A DNA stretch of 64,000 nucleotides from Leptospira yanagawae serovar Saopaulo str. Sao Paulo = ATCC 700523 (GTDB lineage Bacteria > Spirochaetota > Leptospiria > Leptospirales > Leptospiraceae), in contig NZ_AOGX02000047.1 in assembly GCF_000332475.2 (NCBI RefSeq), positions 211,761 to 275,760 of the forward strand, read 5' to 3'. A model generated the notes under the pieces. That model was not told the origin of the DNA and did no database searches. It worked only from the letters and a program-made list of their open reading frames with translations. Below, one piece after another: positions 47,840-57,245 of the stretch. A program made the translations under genes and the position numbers. Each line of letters starts with the position of its first letter. The stretch's first letter is position 1.

Positions 47840-49075
47840 ATGCAGCAAGAACGTGTGGACAAGGAAAAACAAAGACTCTACAACCAATTGGTTTGGAATG
47901 ATTCCATTTATCTGGTTTTCTTTTTGCTCTTCTCGGCGATCATCTTCTATCAAATTCATTTTGGCCCTATCGGTTTGCCACTTTCTTACGCATTGCAAGG
48001 AGGACTTCTCATCCCATTTGTATTTTTTTTGATCAGAAAACAAAAACATAAGAATATTCTGAAACGCTACTTAGAGCCGACCGTCACAAATACCGACCCT
48101 GTCCTACTCCTCTCAGGTTATGGAATTGATATGCATGAGTACTCGGAACTCTTACTCAAAACTTGTTCCGACCTCCATAACAGACTCGACGCCATCGGGG
48201 GTCATATCATTGAACTCAACGAAAAAATCCAACTCACAGGGAAGGACATTGATCGAGTGTACCAAATTGTTTCCCAATTGGCCACGGAAGAAGTGAGGTT
48301 GATGGAAGCAGTAGGAAAAACTTCCGAAGAAATCAATATCATGTTTGAAATTGTGAATGTAGTGATTGCAGAAATCCAAAGTCGGAATGAAACAATGGAA
48401 AACCTTGTGTCCTTGAGTAAAGACGGAAGGAGTAAGGTGGATGATACCAACAAAACAATCCAAAAAATTAGTGAATCCTCGGGGAATATTTTAAAACTCA
48501 TTGATTTCATCAATGGTGTTTCCAAACAAACCAATTTACTTGCCATCAATGCGGCAATAGAGGCAACACACTCTGGTTCCGAAGGGAAAGGATTCACTGT
48601 GATTGCAGAAGAAATCAAAAATTTATCCACAGTCACTGCCAATAATGCAAAACAGATTTCAAAAATCTTAAACGAAAACGTAAGTGATTACAAACGTGCG
48701 GAACGATTGGGAATTGAATCAGGTGACGCCTTTCAATTCATCGCAGGAGAAATTCATGTGGTACATGGAACCATCGCAGAAGTAGTCCAATCCATCCAAG
48801 AATTGAAGGCTCGAGGGGGAGCCATTCTGTCGAAAGCCAAAACCTTAGATGATGTGGCGGAACGAGTGAGGGATACTTCTGGGGAAGTGTATGGAGAGAT
48901 TGTGACCATCAATTCCAATTTGGAAGAAATCCAATCTTTGTCCGATACCATACAAAAAGAATGTGAAGACATTCGGTCTGCCCAACAAGGAATTCTAAAA
49001 ACAACGGAAGTGTTAAGAAATCAGATCAATACCATTCATAGCCAAACGGACAAAATGATTTTAGCATCTAGTTAA
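47840..49075 (+). CDS. Methyl-accepting chemotaxis protein
   Basis: This 411-residue protein has two transmembrane helices close together near the N-terminus (about 24-45 and 52-70), with almost no periplasmic domain, then a cytosolic helical region. The signalling tip ISESSGNILKLIDFINGVSKQTNLLAINAAIEATHSGSEGKG is split around the hairpin in the usual way and should bind CheA/CheW. With so little outside the membrane, it must sense something in the cell or through partners. Divergent with the PYP operon, which suggests it takes light signals. TAGGAAAACCA precedes the ATG. Confidence 0.9.
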   Translation: MQQERVDKEKQRLYNQLVWNDSIYLVFFLLFSAIIFYQIHFGPIGLPLSYALQGGLLIPFVFFLIRKQKHKNILKRYLEPTVTNTDPVLLLSGYGIDMHEYSELLLKTCSDLHNRLDAIGGHIIELNEKIQLTGKDIDRVYQIVSQLATEEVRLMEAVGKTSEEINIMFEIVNVVIAEIQSRNETMENLVSLSKDGRSKVDDTNKTIQKISESSGNILKLIDFINGVSKQTNLLAINAAIEATHSGSEGKGFTVIAEEIKNLSTVTANNAKQISKILNENVSDYKRAERLGIESGDAFQFIAGEIHVVHGTIAEVVQSIQELKARGGAILSKAKTLDDVAERVRDTSGEVYGEIVTINSNLEEIQSLSDTIQKECEDIRSAQQGILKTTEVLRNQINTIHSQTDKMILASS

Positions 49076-51150
49076 AATTGGATCCTTCCCAAACCATCAA
49101 ATTGGGATCTGGGCAATCGAAATTCTAATTTCGATCTCGAATGAATTCGTATGTAAATTGCACCTTTCGGAGCTTCTCCCGACCAGGTGAAACCAGACTT
49201 TGATTCCTCAAATAACTCTTGTTTGATGAGATTTCTTTCACCATTCAAAAAATAAATTTCAACCAGGGATGATTTCGAATTGGATTCTAAAAAAATTCGT
49301 CCAGACCTTTGTGCATTGGAATCAACAAGTTTCCATTCCCAACGATTCCCATGGAATTCGTATTCAAAATTGGGTGATTTTGGAGGGAGAGTGTATGCAA
49401 TTTGGTATTCTTTTAATTCGTTTTTGCGATACTCAGACCCAATTCCGTAAGTCAGATAGTTTTGTGAATCAAACAAACCGTAGTTGAGTGGAAGCCCAAG
49501 GGATAAGATGAGGAGGAGAGGCGAAAACCAAATTGTTTTCCTAAATTTATCAAAACTAGGTGAAAATCCAGTTCCCTTTTCACCCAATAAGATTAGGTAA
49601 AAACAAACAAAGGCCCCATCTGCATTTTGGATTTGGACCCCAAATAAAAATGGGAGAAGGAGTAAAATCGTTTGTTTCCAAAGCCCTCTTTCCCAAAGAA
49701 AAATCCCAATGTAAAATAAAAACACAAGGCTTCCCAAAATTCCCAAATCATACAATATCCAATGGTAAAAAGTAGGTGGAAAATCGACAAATTGGATGGC
49801 AGATGCAACTCCACTCCGGGAAGGAGATAATAAATGTAAAGGAAACGCACCAATACCATTTCCCATCCAAAGAGCGTTTTGAATTCCAAGGTTTGCAAAA
49901 CGGATGAGTTCAAACCGAACCAAATCTAAATGTTGGAAAGCCAAACTTGGATTTGTTGGAAATGATTTTAAAAATAAGATAAACCGTTTTGCTAAAACCA
50001 CAAGGTCCCATTCTTTTGGGATCAAACTGATTCCATACATCACAAAACAGCCGATCACTGGTAATAATACATACAATCCGATCCTTGTGAGGAGTTGGTT
50101 CCTTTTCGAAATGATCCATAAATTTGTGCTAAATTGGATAAACCCAATCGATATAGTGAGACTCCAAATGATCCAAAAAGCTTTCCCTTGTTTGATCCCA
50201 AGCCATGTGATCACTAAAAAAAAGATAATGGCCATCACCAAACTAAATCTTTCTTTTGATATTCGCCAAACATGAATTAGTTTAGTAATCCAAAGAAATC
50301 CTACAACCGGTAAAATCCAAGAAGCAGAACCTGAATCTTGGAATAATCCTGTAGTCCGTCCAGCGGATACACTTAAATGAGTTCCCAGAGAAAAAAACTC
50401 CAAACTCCAAATGGATTGGATGGTCATAAAGAAGATATTGATACCAAATCCTAAAAACAATCCAAAACGAATTTGTTCTGACAAACTGTCCTTGGAAGGA
50501 GTGGGCATGGATCTTTCTTCCGAAAAAAAATACAAAATCACAAGAGTTAATGGTATTAAGATTTTACAAGAGAGCCCCATCGCTTCTCTTGAAGAGAGAT
50601 TAGGGTAATATAAAAATTCTTGGATCCCAAGGCCTGTCAACATTCCGAAACCTTGGTAACGTACAAAACACAATAGCGTTAAACAAAAGATAAAAAATAA
50701 AAATCCAAAATATGTTGAATACCAAATGGGAAGATTGGATTTCCCTGTTGGATTGCGGATCATCCAATCTGTGATGATTTGCTCTGACTGTTTTGGTAAA
50801 GCGGTTTCATTTCTACCAAGTAACACGAGTAAGGTTTCCCGAACCCATATCCCGAGGATCGATCCTAAAAATAAACCCACCAATTGGTAAGAACCAACCA
50901 TTGGCAGTCCCGATAAAAATGGGAGTCGCACCATCGTGATGGCAGAGGCACTGGTCCATACCCTTCCCCACTTCCTTTGGTAGAGTTGTGGGAAAAATCC
51001 GAGTGAAAATTGCAGAAGGAAAGACGGGTAAAAAATCGATTGGGGAACGGGTTCCACATACCGGTGTAAACTCCAAACGAGAAAACTCACCAAAAAGAAA
51101 AATATGATATCGGCAATGGGTAAAGATCGGAACCGCTCTAATAATCTCAC
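49072..51150 (-). CDS. Polytopic membrane protein, O-antigen ligase/polymerase-like
   Basis: This 692-residue protein has roughly 12-13 hydrophobic segments and a soluble C-terminal domain of about 140 residues. A large loop near residues 375-470 containing short polar motifs is typical of Wzy/WaaL-type O-antigen polymerases and ligases. The assignment is by layout, not by clear motifs. It starts at GTG without a good ribosome site. The 3' end overlaps the chemotaxis gene by four bases. The spacer up to the next gene (51151-51361) shows no gene. Confidence 0.6.
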   Translation of the reverse strand: MRLLERFRSLPIADIIFFFLVSFLVWSLHRYVEPVPQSIFYPSFLLQFSLGFFPQLYQRKWGRVWTSASAITMVRLPFLSGLPMVGSYQLVGLFLGSILGIWVRETLLVLLGRNETALPKQSEQIITDWMIRNPTGKSNLPIWYSTYFGFLFFIFCLTLLCFVRYQGFGMLTGLGIQEFLYYPNLSSREAMGLSCKILIPLTLVILYFFSEERSMPTPSKDSLSEQIRFGLFLGFGINIFFMTIQSIWSLEFFSLGTHLSVSAGRTTGLFQDSGSASWILPVVGFLWITKLIHVWRISKERFSLVMAIIFFLVITWLGIKQGKAFWIIWSLTISIGFIQFSTNLWIISKRNQLLTRIGLYVLLPVIGCFVMYGISLIPKEWDLVVLAKRFILFLKSFPTNPSLAFQHLDLVRFELIRFANLGIQNALWMGNGIGAFPLHLLSPSRSGVASAIQFVDFPPTFYHWILYDLGILGSLVFLFYIGIFLWERGLWKQTILLLLPFLFGVQIQNADGAFVCFYLILLGEKGTGFSPSFDKFRKTIWFSPLLLILSLGLPLNYGLFDSQNYLTYGIGSEYRKNELKEYQIAYTLPPKSPNFEYEFHGNRWEWKLVDSNAQRSGRIFLESNSKSSLVEIYFLNGERNLIKQELFEESKSGFTWSGEAPKGAIYIRIHSRSKLEFRLPRSQFDGLGRIQF

Positions 51151-51361
51151 GATAGAAAGAGTTTAAGGAATGGTATGGCGAATCAATTGTAATTTAAAGG
51201 GGAAAAGAGAATTCGATCGTCTTAAGGAGTGGTGTTTCAGGTAACAGAAGGATAAAGAGAGATTTTTACGTGGTGATCAAAACAAAATTGAAGAAAGAGA
51301 ACTATGGGAGCGAAGTGAGAAACGCGAGGACGAAGGAACCTAAATCAGAATTTGATCCTCT

Positions 51362-51826
51362 CTAGTCGAGAGAATCTACATCCATTCCCGTTGTGGGGTA
51401 AGCCGAAAGGGTATCCACTCGGTAACCACCAGCGCGGTTACGGCTTTTCGCCATTTGTTCCGCGAATTCTACAGTGAATCTTGTCCACGGGATCGCTTTG
51501 AGTCTGGCAATCGGGATTTTTTTCTTTGTCCCTTCACAGATCCCATAGGTTCCGTTTTCAATTTTCTCTAAAGCGAGTTCGATCTCACGAAGAGTCTCAA
51601 TTTCGTTTTCAGTCAAAACAGAAGTGAGGGCTTCTGAATTGAGTTCGGATGCGATGTCTGCAATGTCTCCCATTTCCTTAAGGCCAGAGGGAGAGCTCGT
51701 GTCTTCCCACTGGTTGAGTTTGATGAGAAGAGATTCTTTTTTCTCTTGGAGGAGCTCACGCACCTCTTCGATGAACTTCTTGTCGACTCCCTTTTCGGCG
51801 GAGGATTTTGCAGCTGGTTTCGGCAT
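51362..51826 (-). CDS. DksA/TraR-family protein with a degenerate zinc finger
   Basis: This 154-residue protein has a helical N-terminal region with a DIADIASE coiled-coil tip, similar to the Asp-rich tip by which DksA enters the RNA polymerase secondary channel. The C-terminal zinc finger reads YGICEGTKKKIPIARLKAIPW...FTVEFAE, keeping only one of four Cys. Zinc binding is therefore unlikely, as in Pseudomonas DksA2. I chose the ATG at 51826: TAAGGAATAAG, which contains the rpmG stop, is its ribosome site. Probably tunes transcription with ppGpp. Confidence 0.88.
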   Translation of the reverse strand: MPKPAAKSSAEKGVDKKFIEEVRELLQEKKESLLIKLNQWEDTSSPSGLKEMGDIADIASELNSEALTSVLTENEIETLREIELALEKIENGTYGICEGTKKKIPIARLKAIPWTRFTVEFAEQMAKSRNRAGGYRVDTLSAYPTTGMDVDSLD

Positions 51827-51834
51827 CTTATTCC

Positions 51835-51996
51835 TTAGACTTTGGATTCCTTGTGATCCGTGTGAGATTTGCAGAATTTGCAATATTTTTTTGTCACAAG
51901 TTTTTCCGACTTTGTCTTTTTGTTTTTAGTCTGGAAGTAATTTGACCGCCCAGGTATCGCACATGGGACACAGGTTAGTTTTATGATTTCTCTCAT
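51835..51996 (-). CDS. rpmG: 50S ribosomal protein L33
   Basis: This 53-residue protein is encoded from an ATG at 51996. It has the L33 zinc-ribbon pattern with CxxC pairs at residues 9/12 (LTCVPC) and 39/42 (KYCKFCKSH), and TKNKKTKSEKL between. It is short and was found by reading the reverse strand directly. The stop lies 8 bases before the DksA-like ATG, so the two form an operon. The proteins expected nearby in many bacteria (secE, nusG) are absent. Confidence 0.93.
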   Translation of the reverse strand: MREIIKLTCVPCAIPGRSNYFQTKNKKTKSEKLVTKKYCKFCKSHTDHKESKV

Positions 51997-52030
51997 AATT
52001 TATGCCATGACGTACCGACCCCATATATAG

Positions 52031-52975
52031 TCAATTCACAATAGCCGGTTTTTTCGGTTCCCTTCGAAAATAGGTCGCAAAGAGACTTCCAAGGAGGGAA
52101 TGAGTGAGGCTCGACAAAGCACTCGGGATGGCAGTGTTTGGGTCAAGAAAATGGGTTTTCGCAAGCACTGCCCCAAGCCCAGAATTTTGCATTCCCACTT
52201 CAATGGAAATCGTTTGTGAGATCTTTGTTTCACGAGTGAGGACCCAGGCAAAGATTCCCCCAAGTCCAAACCCACCAACATGCAAACAAACCACTGCCAA
52301 AAAGATGCGGTAGTCAGATTTGAGGATCGTTTCTTTTCCACTAGCAATGATTGATGCCACTATCATGGCAATGAGAAGGACAGATAGTACGGGGAATACA
52401 TCTTTTGTTTTTTCGGTTGCCCTAGGGAAAAAGGATTTGAGAAAAAGACCAAGTCCCACAGGCAAAAGGATCACTTGGAAGGTGGTGAGGACAAGTCCCA
52501 TACGGTCAATCTCCAAACGACTTCCGATGAAATAAGCAACAAGTGCAGGTGTGAATAGAATTCCAAGGATTGTGGAAACAGAAGTGAGCGTAACACTGAG
52601 TGGGACATTGGCTTTTGCCAGGAATGTGATCACATTTGATGCCGTCCCACCAGGGCAACAAGCGACAAGGATGAGTCCGACAGCATAGGCTTCTGGCAAT
52701 CCAAACCAATACCCAAGAGCATCACCAAGCAATGGCATAATGGAATATTGCAATGCAGTTCCAATGAGAATTGGTTTTGGTTGGCGAAAGATCCGAAGGA
52801 AATCTTCTACCTGCAAAGAAAGACCCATCCCGAGCATGATAAGGCCTAAACTATAAGTGATCCAAGCTCCTTTAAACCAGACAATCCATTCTGGTGAAAC
52901 AAAACCAAGTCCTGCAATACCAAGTAAAACGAGAGGAAAAGCATTCACAATTTGTTTGGAAAGATTACCTAACAT
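52031..52975 (-). CDS. Bile acid:sodium symporter (SBF/BASS) family transporter
   Basis: This 314-residue protein has about nine to ten transmembrane segments. ACCPGGTASNVITFLAKANVPLS is the SBF family's substrate/sodium-site signature, and GMGLSLQVEDF precedes it. Members move organic acids with sodium; substrate here unknown. Single gene. The neighbouring spacer 52976-53122 has nothing definite. Confidence 0.88.
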   Translation of the reverse strand: MLGNLSKQIVNAFPLVLLGIAGLGFVSPEWIVWFKGAWITYSLGLIMLGMGLSLQVEDFLRIFRQPKPILIGTALQYSIMPLLGDALGYWFGLPEAYAVGLILVACCPGGTASNVITFLAKANVPLSVTLTSVSTILGILFTPALVAYFIGSRLEIDRMGLVLTTFQVILLPVGLGLFLKSFFPRATEKTKDVFPVLSVLLIAMIVASIIASGKETILKSDYRIFLAVVCLHVGGFGLGGIFAWVLTRETKISQTISIEVGMQNSGLGAVLAKTHFLDPNTAIPSALSSLTHSLLGSLFATYFRREPKKPAIVN

Positions 52976-53122
52976 AAATTTACTTTTTATATCCTAGGAA
53001 TTGTAACTGCACGTTTCGGTTCCCAACATTCGTAATCCATTGAGATATCATTGTATGTCGATGAAAAAGAATCACTAAGGAATGTTTACATGATGAAAAA
53101 ACAAATTCAAAAATCCCTTTCT

Positions 53123-54325
53123 TTACAATTTGTCTAGATAGGTTTGTAAATGGGTTTTCACACGTTGGATGTGTTCTCCCTCAATGCCGATATGTGGGGC
53201 CATTCGGAGTCGTCCCAAACGAACAGCTGTTATGATTCCCTTCCCTTTGAGGTGGGCTTGGATGGCCTCAGGTTGGAATTGATTTGGGTTTTTGTGACCT
53301 GTGATGGCAAGGATCCCAGTTTTTACATGTGGAAACAAATCAGATTCAAGAGTAAAGCCTAACTCGTGCAAAATGTCTTTTAGCATCCCTGCCACTTCAT
53401 AAATCCGTTCTTGTACACGGTCAAATCCAAGAGTGGATAACATTCTTAGGGAAGCGAAAAAATAAATCCAATCATTGAAATTGATTGTACTTTGTTCAAA
53501 TTGTTCTGCAGCCGGTTTCCATTCATCGCGATATGGAAAATAATTGGAATCATTCACAACACTTGCTTGTCCCTTAAAGACCAATTGGAATCCTTTGGAT
53601 TCTTCTTTGGAAATATAAATCACCCCAAGCCCTAGAGGACCAAGTAACCATTTCCAAGCAGCAAAGGCACAAAAGGCAACTTTTGTTTTGGAAAAATCCA
53701 ATGGGATGTGCCCCACTGCTTGGCTCCCATCAATCACCAATTTGGTATTGTATGTTTCACAAAGTTTGGATACAGCGTCCATATCAAATACCACCCCCGT
53801 ACACCAGTGAACAGGTGATAGGCTAAGGAGGTATACGTCGTTTTTATTAAGTTCAAATTTTAGGTTTTCTAAAAACTCATCGGGAGTTTTGCCTACTTTC
53901 ACAAAGGAAAGGGATACTCCTTTGGATTGCCAATGTTCCCAAGGGTAAACATTACTTGGGTACTCATTTTCCAAAACGAGAATTCGTTTGCCTTTCGGAA
54001 TTTGGATGCTATGAGAATAAAAATTCATCCCCTCACTAGTGTTATGTACGATCCCAATTTCAGAAGGATCACAATGTAAAATCTGAGAGAGGTAGTTACG
54101 AATTTCTTTTTTGATTTGTGGTTCTGAAAAATTAGGAGCAAAGATCCCAAACTTTGCATACTCTAGGAAGTAGGCATTCATCATTTCAATGGCATAGGTA
54201 GACATCGGAGTGGTCCCACAATAGTTCAACCAAACCGATTCTTTTTGTACGGGGAAATACTCGGAAATGCCTTTCCAGTTGGAAAATTTTGGGAAGGACG
54301 GGAAAACAGATGGAGATTCAGACAT
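53123..54325 (-). CDS. Class V aminotransferase (cysteine desulfurase-like fold)
   Basis: This 400-residue PLP enzyme has EYPSNVYPW, LVIDGSQAVGHIPLD with the PLP-phosphate/ring region, and AFAAWKWLLGPLGLG with the Schiff-base Lys. A C-terminal domain ends with VRLGRLRMAPHIGIE, as in many class V enzymes. It may be a selenocysteine lyase- or isopenicillin-epimerase-like member. It lacks a clear flexible Cys loop of SufS/IscS. The reaction is not predictable by eye. Confidence 0.85.
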   Translation of the reverse strand: MSESPSVFPSFPKFSNWKGISEYFPVQKESVWLNYCGTTPMSTYAIEMMNAYFLEYAKFGIFAPNFSEPQIKKEIRNYLSQILHCDPSEIGIVHNTSEGMNFYSHSIQIPKGKRILVLENEYPSNVYPWEHWQSKGVSLSFVKVGKTPDEFLENLKFELNKNDVYLLSLSPVHWCTGVVFDMDAVSKLCETYNTKLVIDGSQAVGHIPLDFSKTKVAFCAFAAWKWLLGPLGLGVIYISKEESKGFQLVFKGQASVVNDSNYFPYRDEWKPAAEQFEQSTINFNDWIYFFASLRMLSTLGFDRVQERIYEVAGMLKDILHELGFTLESDLFPHVKTGILAITGHKNPNQFQPEAIQAHLKGKGIITAVRLGRLRMAPHIGIEGEHIQRVKTHLQTYLDKL

Positions 54326-54380
54326 GTAAAATTAGAAATATCTGAAGCGACAGAAGAGAAAAGTAAAAAAAAATGGGACC

Positions 54381-55511
54381 GTGCAATCTTCTCAGGTTTA
54401 CCTTTCCCGTTCAGCTTTTAGCCATAACATCGCCCTTTTCCGTAAACTCATAGGTCCTAAATCAAAATTCACTGCTGTGGTAAAATCAAATGCCTATGGC
54501 CATGGGCTTTTGGCAACGGCTTCCATTGCCCTCGATGCGGGAGCTGATTATTTAGGGGTGAATTCCATTGAAGAAGCGATTTCGATTCGCCGTGTATTCC
54601 CCAAAACCACCATTCTCATCATGGGAAGTATCCCTCATTTAAAGGAAAGGGTCGCCGATCTTGCCGATGAAAACTTTTGGGTAATGGTCTCTCGGATAGA
54701 GGAAATGGAACTACTGGCAAAACTTTCCCCCACTCCCAAAATCCATTTGAAAGTGGACACAGGGATGAGCCGTCTTGGGATTCCTCACCAAAATGCCGAG
54801 GTGATTGCAAAAGAGATCGCCGAAAAAAAACTCCCTCTTTCTGGAATCGCCACTCATTTTGCTAGTACAGAAGATTTTACAGAACATAGCCACTCCATGT
54901 TACAGCTGAGTCGTTTCCAAGAAACCATAGATACATTCGCTAAACACGGGTTTATCGATCTCATTTGCCACTGTGCTTCTTCTGCATCTGCTATGTTATT
55001 TTCAGAAGCGAGGATGGACCTTGTTCGGGTTGGAATTTCACTCTACGGTCTTTGGCCAAGTTTGGAAACCAAACTCTCACTTTCTTTGATGAAAAAAGAT
55101 GTGGGGATGTTAAAACCGGCACTGACTTGGAAAACCCAAATCCAACACATCCAAAATCTGAATCCGGGAACCTTTGTAGGGTACGGATCCACATTCAAAA
55201 CAACTCATGAAACAAGGCTTGCTGTGGTTCCTGTTGGTTATTATGAGGGACTAGATCGAAAACTATCAAACAACGGTTATATGTTAGTCCATGGAGAACG
55301 GGCAAAAATTTTAGGTAGGATTTGTATGAACATGACAATGCTCGATATCACCCATATCCCCAATGCTAAAATTGGTGACGATGTTGTGATTTTAGGAAAG
55401 TCTGGGAATGAAGTGATTTCTGCCGATGACCATGCCACGTGGACAGGAACTATCAATTACGAAGTCGTAACAAAAATTTTGGGATCCTTCCCTCGTATCA
55501 TTGAAGACTAG
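54381..55511 (+). CDS. alr: Alanine racemase
   Basis: This 376-residue PLP enzyme converts L- to D-alanine for peptidoglycan. PLP Lys35 is in VVKSNAYGHG, and KVDTGMSRLG, VGYGSTF (the second catalytic Tyr) and RICMNMTMLDIT are family signatures. It starts at GTG after TGGGACC. The alpha/beta hydrolase gene follows after 8 bases, so they may be one operon. Confidence 0.95.
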   Translation: MQSSQVYLSRSAFSHNIALFRKLIGPKSKFTAVVKSNAYGHGLLATASIALDAGADYLGVNSIEEAISIRRVFPKTTILIMGSIPHLKERVADLADENFWVMVSRIEEMELLAKLSPTPKIHLKVDTGMSRLGIPHQNAEVIAKEIAEKKLPLSGIATHFASTEDFTEHSHSMLQLSRFQETIDTFAKHGFIDLICHCASSASAMLFSEARMDLVRVGISLYGLWPSLETKLSLSLMKKDVGMLKPALTWKTQIQHIQNLNPGTFVGYGSTFKTTHETRLAVVPVGYYEGLDRKLSNNGYMLVHGERAKILGRICMNMTMLDITHIPNAKIGDDVVILGKSGNEVISADDHATWTGTINYEVVTKILGSFPRIIED

Positions 55512-55519
55512 AGGACCAT

Positions 55520-56413
55520 ATGTCAGAAAGGCAAACATACAACTGGAAAAATCATAGATTAACATACGTTAGGCATAAATCCCTCAATCCTAAATCCAAG
55601 GATATCATTGTTCTGATTGGAGGTTGGTGTTCTGCCGCTGGGTATTGGGGACTCAACATTCCTTTTTTTCGTACATTGGGAGACGTCATCGAACTTGACT
55701 TAGTTGGTCATTACCCAGCAGAAATTTTTGACCAAAAAAAAGGCCTCACCCTACAAGATTTTTTAGAAACCCAGGCCCAAGGGATTTGGGCAAGTGCCGG
55801 CGAAAAAGACATCACTCTTGTTGGCCATTCAACTGGTGGAATGGCAGTCCTTGCCATCGCTTCCCTTTTTCCCCAACGCATCAAACAAGTGATTGCGATT
55901 GCTCCGTATGTGCATGGCCCGGTTCCCGGTATTTTGAAGATTGGGGTTGTGGGACTCCGTGCGAACTTTGGAACTTTTTTTGACTTTGGTTTTAAAATTG
56001 GAAAGTCATTACCCAAAGCGTTACAGATTGGATTTTCCTATGGGGTGTATGATTCGACAGCTTTTCATGCAAGAGAAGACATCAAGCAATTCTTAAAAGA
56101 ATACAACCCTCAATTTGAATGCTTAAACCCAAGGCAAATTTTAATGATCCTCGAGATGCTCGATCGCACAGACATCCGACCCATTGTATTTGGAAACCAA
56201 GTACCAACCCTTATCATGCGTGGAGAAGAGGATCCGATCATCCCCGGAAAAGATGTGATGGAATTGGAACGAACCACTCCTCATGTAAAAGCAGTTTTAT
56301 TTTCTGAATGCGGACACTTTGTACACATGGAAAAACAAAAAGCAGCAGAAAAGGTAATGAAGGATTTTATTTTGATGAAAAAATCGTCCTCTACGAAAAA
56401 ATCATTTTTTTAA
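55520..56413 (+). CDS. Alpha/beta hydrolase
   Basis: This 297-residue protein has the nucleophile elbow VGHSTGGMA (Ser), an Asp in RGEEDPI and a His in ECGHFVHME. The IGGWCSAAGYW segment forms the oxyanion region. Typical of esterases and related hydrolases; substrate unknown. AGAGGACCAT precedes the ATG. It ends two bases before the convergent nitrilase gene's stop. Confidence 0.85.
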   Translation: MSERQTYNWKNHRLTYVRHKSLNPKSKDIIVLIGGWCSAAGYWGLNIPFFRTLGDVIELDLVGHYPAEIFDQKKGLTLQDFLETQAQGIWASAGEKDITLVGHSTGGMAVLAIASLFPQRIKQVIAIAPYVHGPVPGILKIGVVGLRANFGTFFDFGFKIGKSLPKALQIGFSYGVYDSTAFHAREDIKQFLKEYNPQFECLNPRQILMILEMLDRTDIRPIVFGNQVPTLIMRGEEDPIIPGKDVMELERTTPHVKAVLFSECGHFVHMEKQKAAEKVMKDFILMKKSSSTKKSFF

Positions 56414-56415
56414 AT

Positions 56416-57225
56416 TCAAAACCTTCGGTGTTGTAAACTCGGTAAGGTTTTTCGGATTTCGGAAAGTTTTTCCATTTCAATCGTTGCGATCGCAAAACCT
56501 TCATCACTGTCTAACTCAGCCAAAATTTCTCCCCACGGTGAGATGATCAGCGAATGGCCAAAGGTCTTTCGTTTGCCATGTGGGTCATGGGTACCAGTTT
56601 GCCCTGGTGCCAAAACATACATCAAGTTTTCAATGGCCCTTGCCCGAAGGAGTACATGCCAATGGGCTTCGCCTGTGGGTACCGTAAACGCTGCCGGCAG
56701 AAAACACAGGTCAACCCCCTCTTTAGAGAGTGCCCGAAAGAGTTCCGGGAAACGAAGGTCATAACAGATAGCAGAAGAAATCTTTCCATATTCGGTTTGC
56801 ACCACGGAAGGAACGGCTTCCCCACTTTCTGTATGATTGGATTCCTTATAGGGGAATCCATCTCCTACCACCGCATCAAATAAGTGGGCTTTGTGGTAAC
56901 GGAAAACTTCTTCTCCATTTGGACCTATGATGACTGCGGTATTGTACACTTTCCCTGATGGTGCTTTTGTTGGGAAACCTCCTCCCAAAAGATAAATTCC
57001 GAGTTCACTTGCCGTTTCTTTTAAAAAGAAATAGGTTTCCTCTTCGATTTGGCCAAGGAGATTTTGTTTTTCAGCTTCACTTCCCATAAAGGAAAAGTTT
57101 TCAGGTAAACCAACTACCTTGGCACCTGCTTTTGACGCTTCTTCTACAAATTGCCTACACTTAGTTAGGTTATTTGAAACCCTAGCGGTACTTGTGACTT
57201 GCACAACGGCGGCTTTAAAATTCAT
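56416..57225 (-). CDS. Nitrilase-superfamily amidase (Nit1/Nit2-like)
   Basis: This 269-residue carbon-nitrogen hydrolase has the catalytic Glu in LPENFSF, Lys in YHKAHLF and Cys in SAICYDLRFPELFR. The sequence resembles Nit1/Nit2 proteins, such as deaminated glutathione amidase and omega-amidase, which remove damaged metabolites. The ATG at 57225 is preferred; one at 57231 is also in frame. Confidence 0.92.
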   Translation of the reverse strand: MNFKAAVVQVTSTARVSNNLTKCRQFVEEASKAGAKVVGLPENFSFMGSEAEKQNLLGQIEEETYFFLKETASELGIYLLGGGFPTKAPSGKVYNTAVIIGPNGEEVFRYHKAHLFDAVVGDGFPYKESNHTESGEAVPSVVQTEYGKISSAICYDLRFPELFRALSKEGVDLCFLPAAFTVPTGEAHWHVLLRARAIENLMYVLAPGQTGTHDPHGKRKTFGHSLIISPWGEILAELDSDEGFAIATIEMEKLSEIRKTLPSLQHRRF

Positions 57226-57245
57226 TATCATAAATGAGGACTTTT

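Noticed and set aside
52976..53122. Spacer after the SBF gene as a small RNA gene
   Set aside because: No promoter-terminator pair or stable fold seen.
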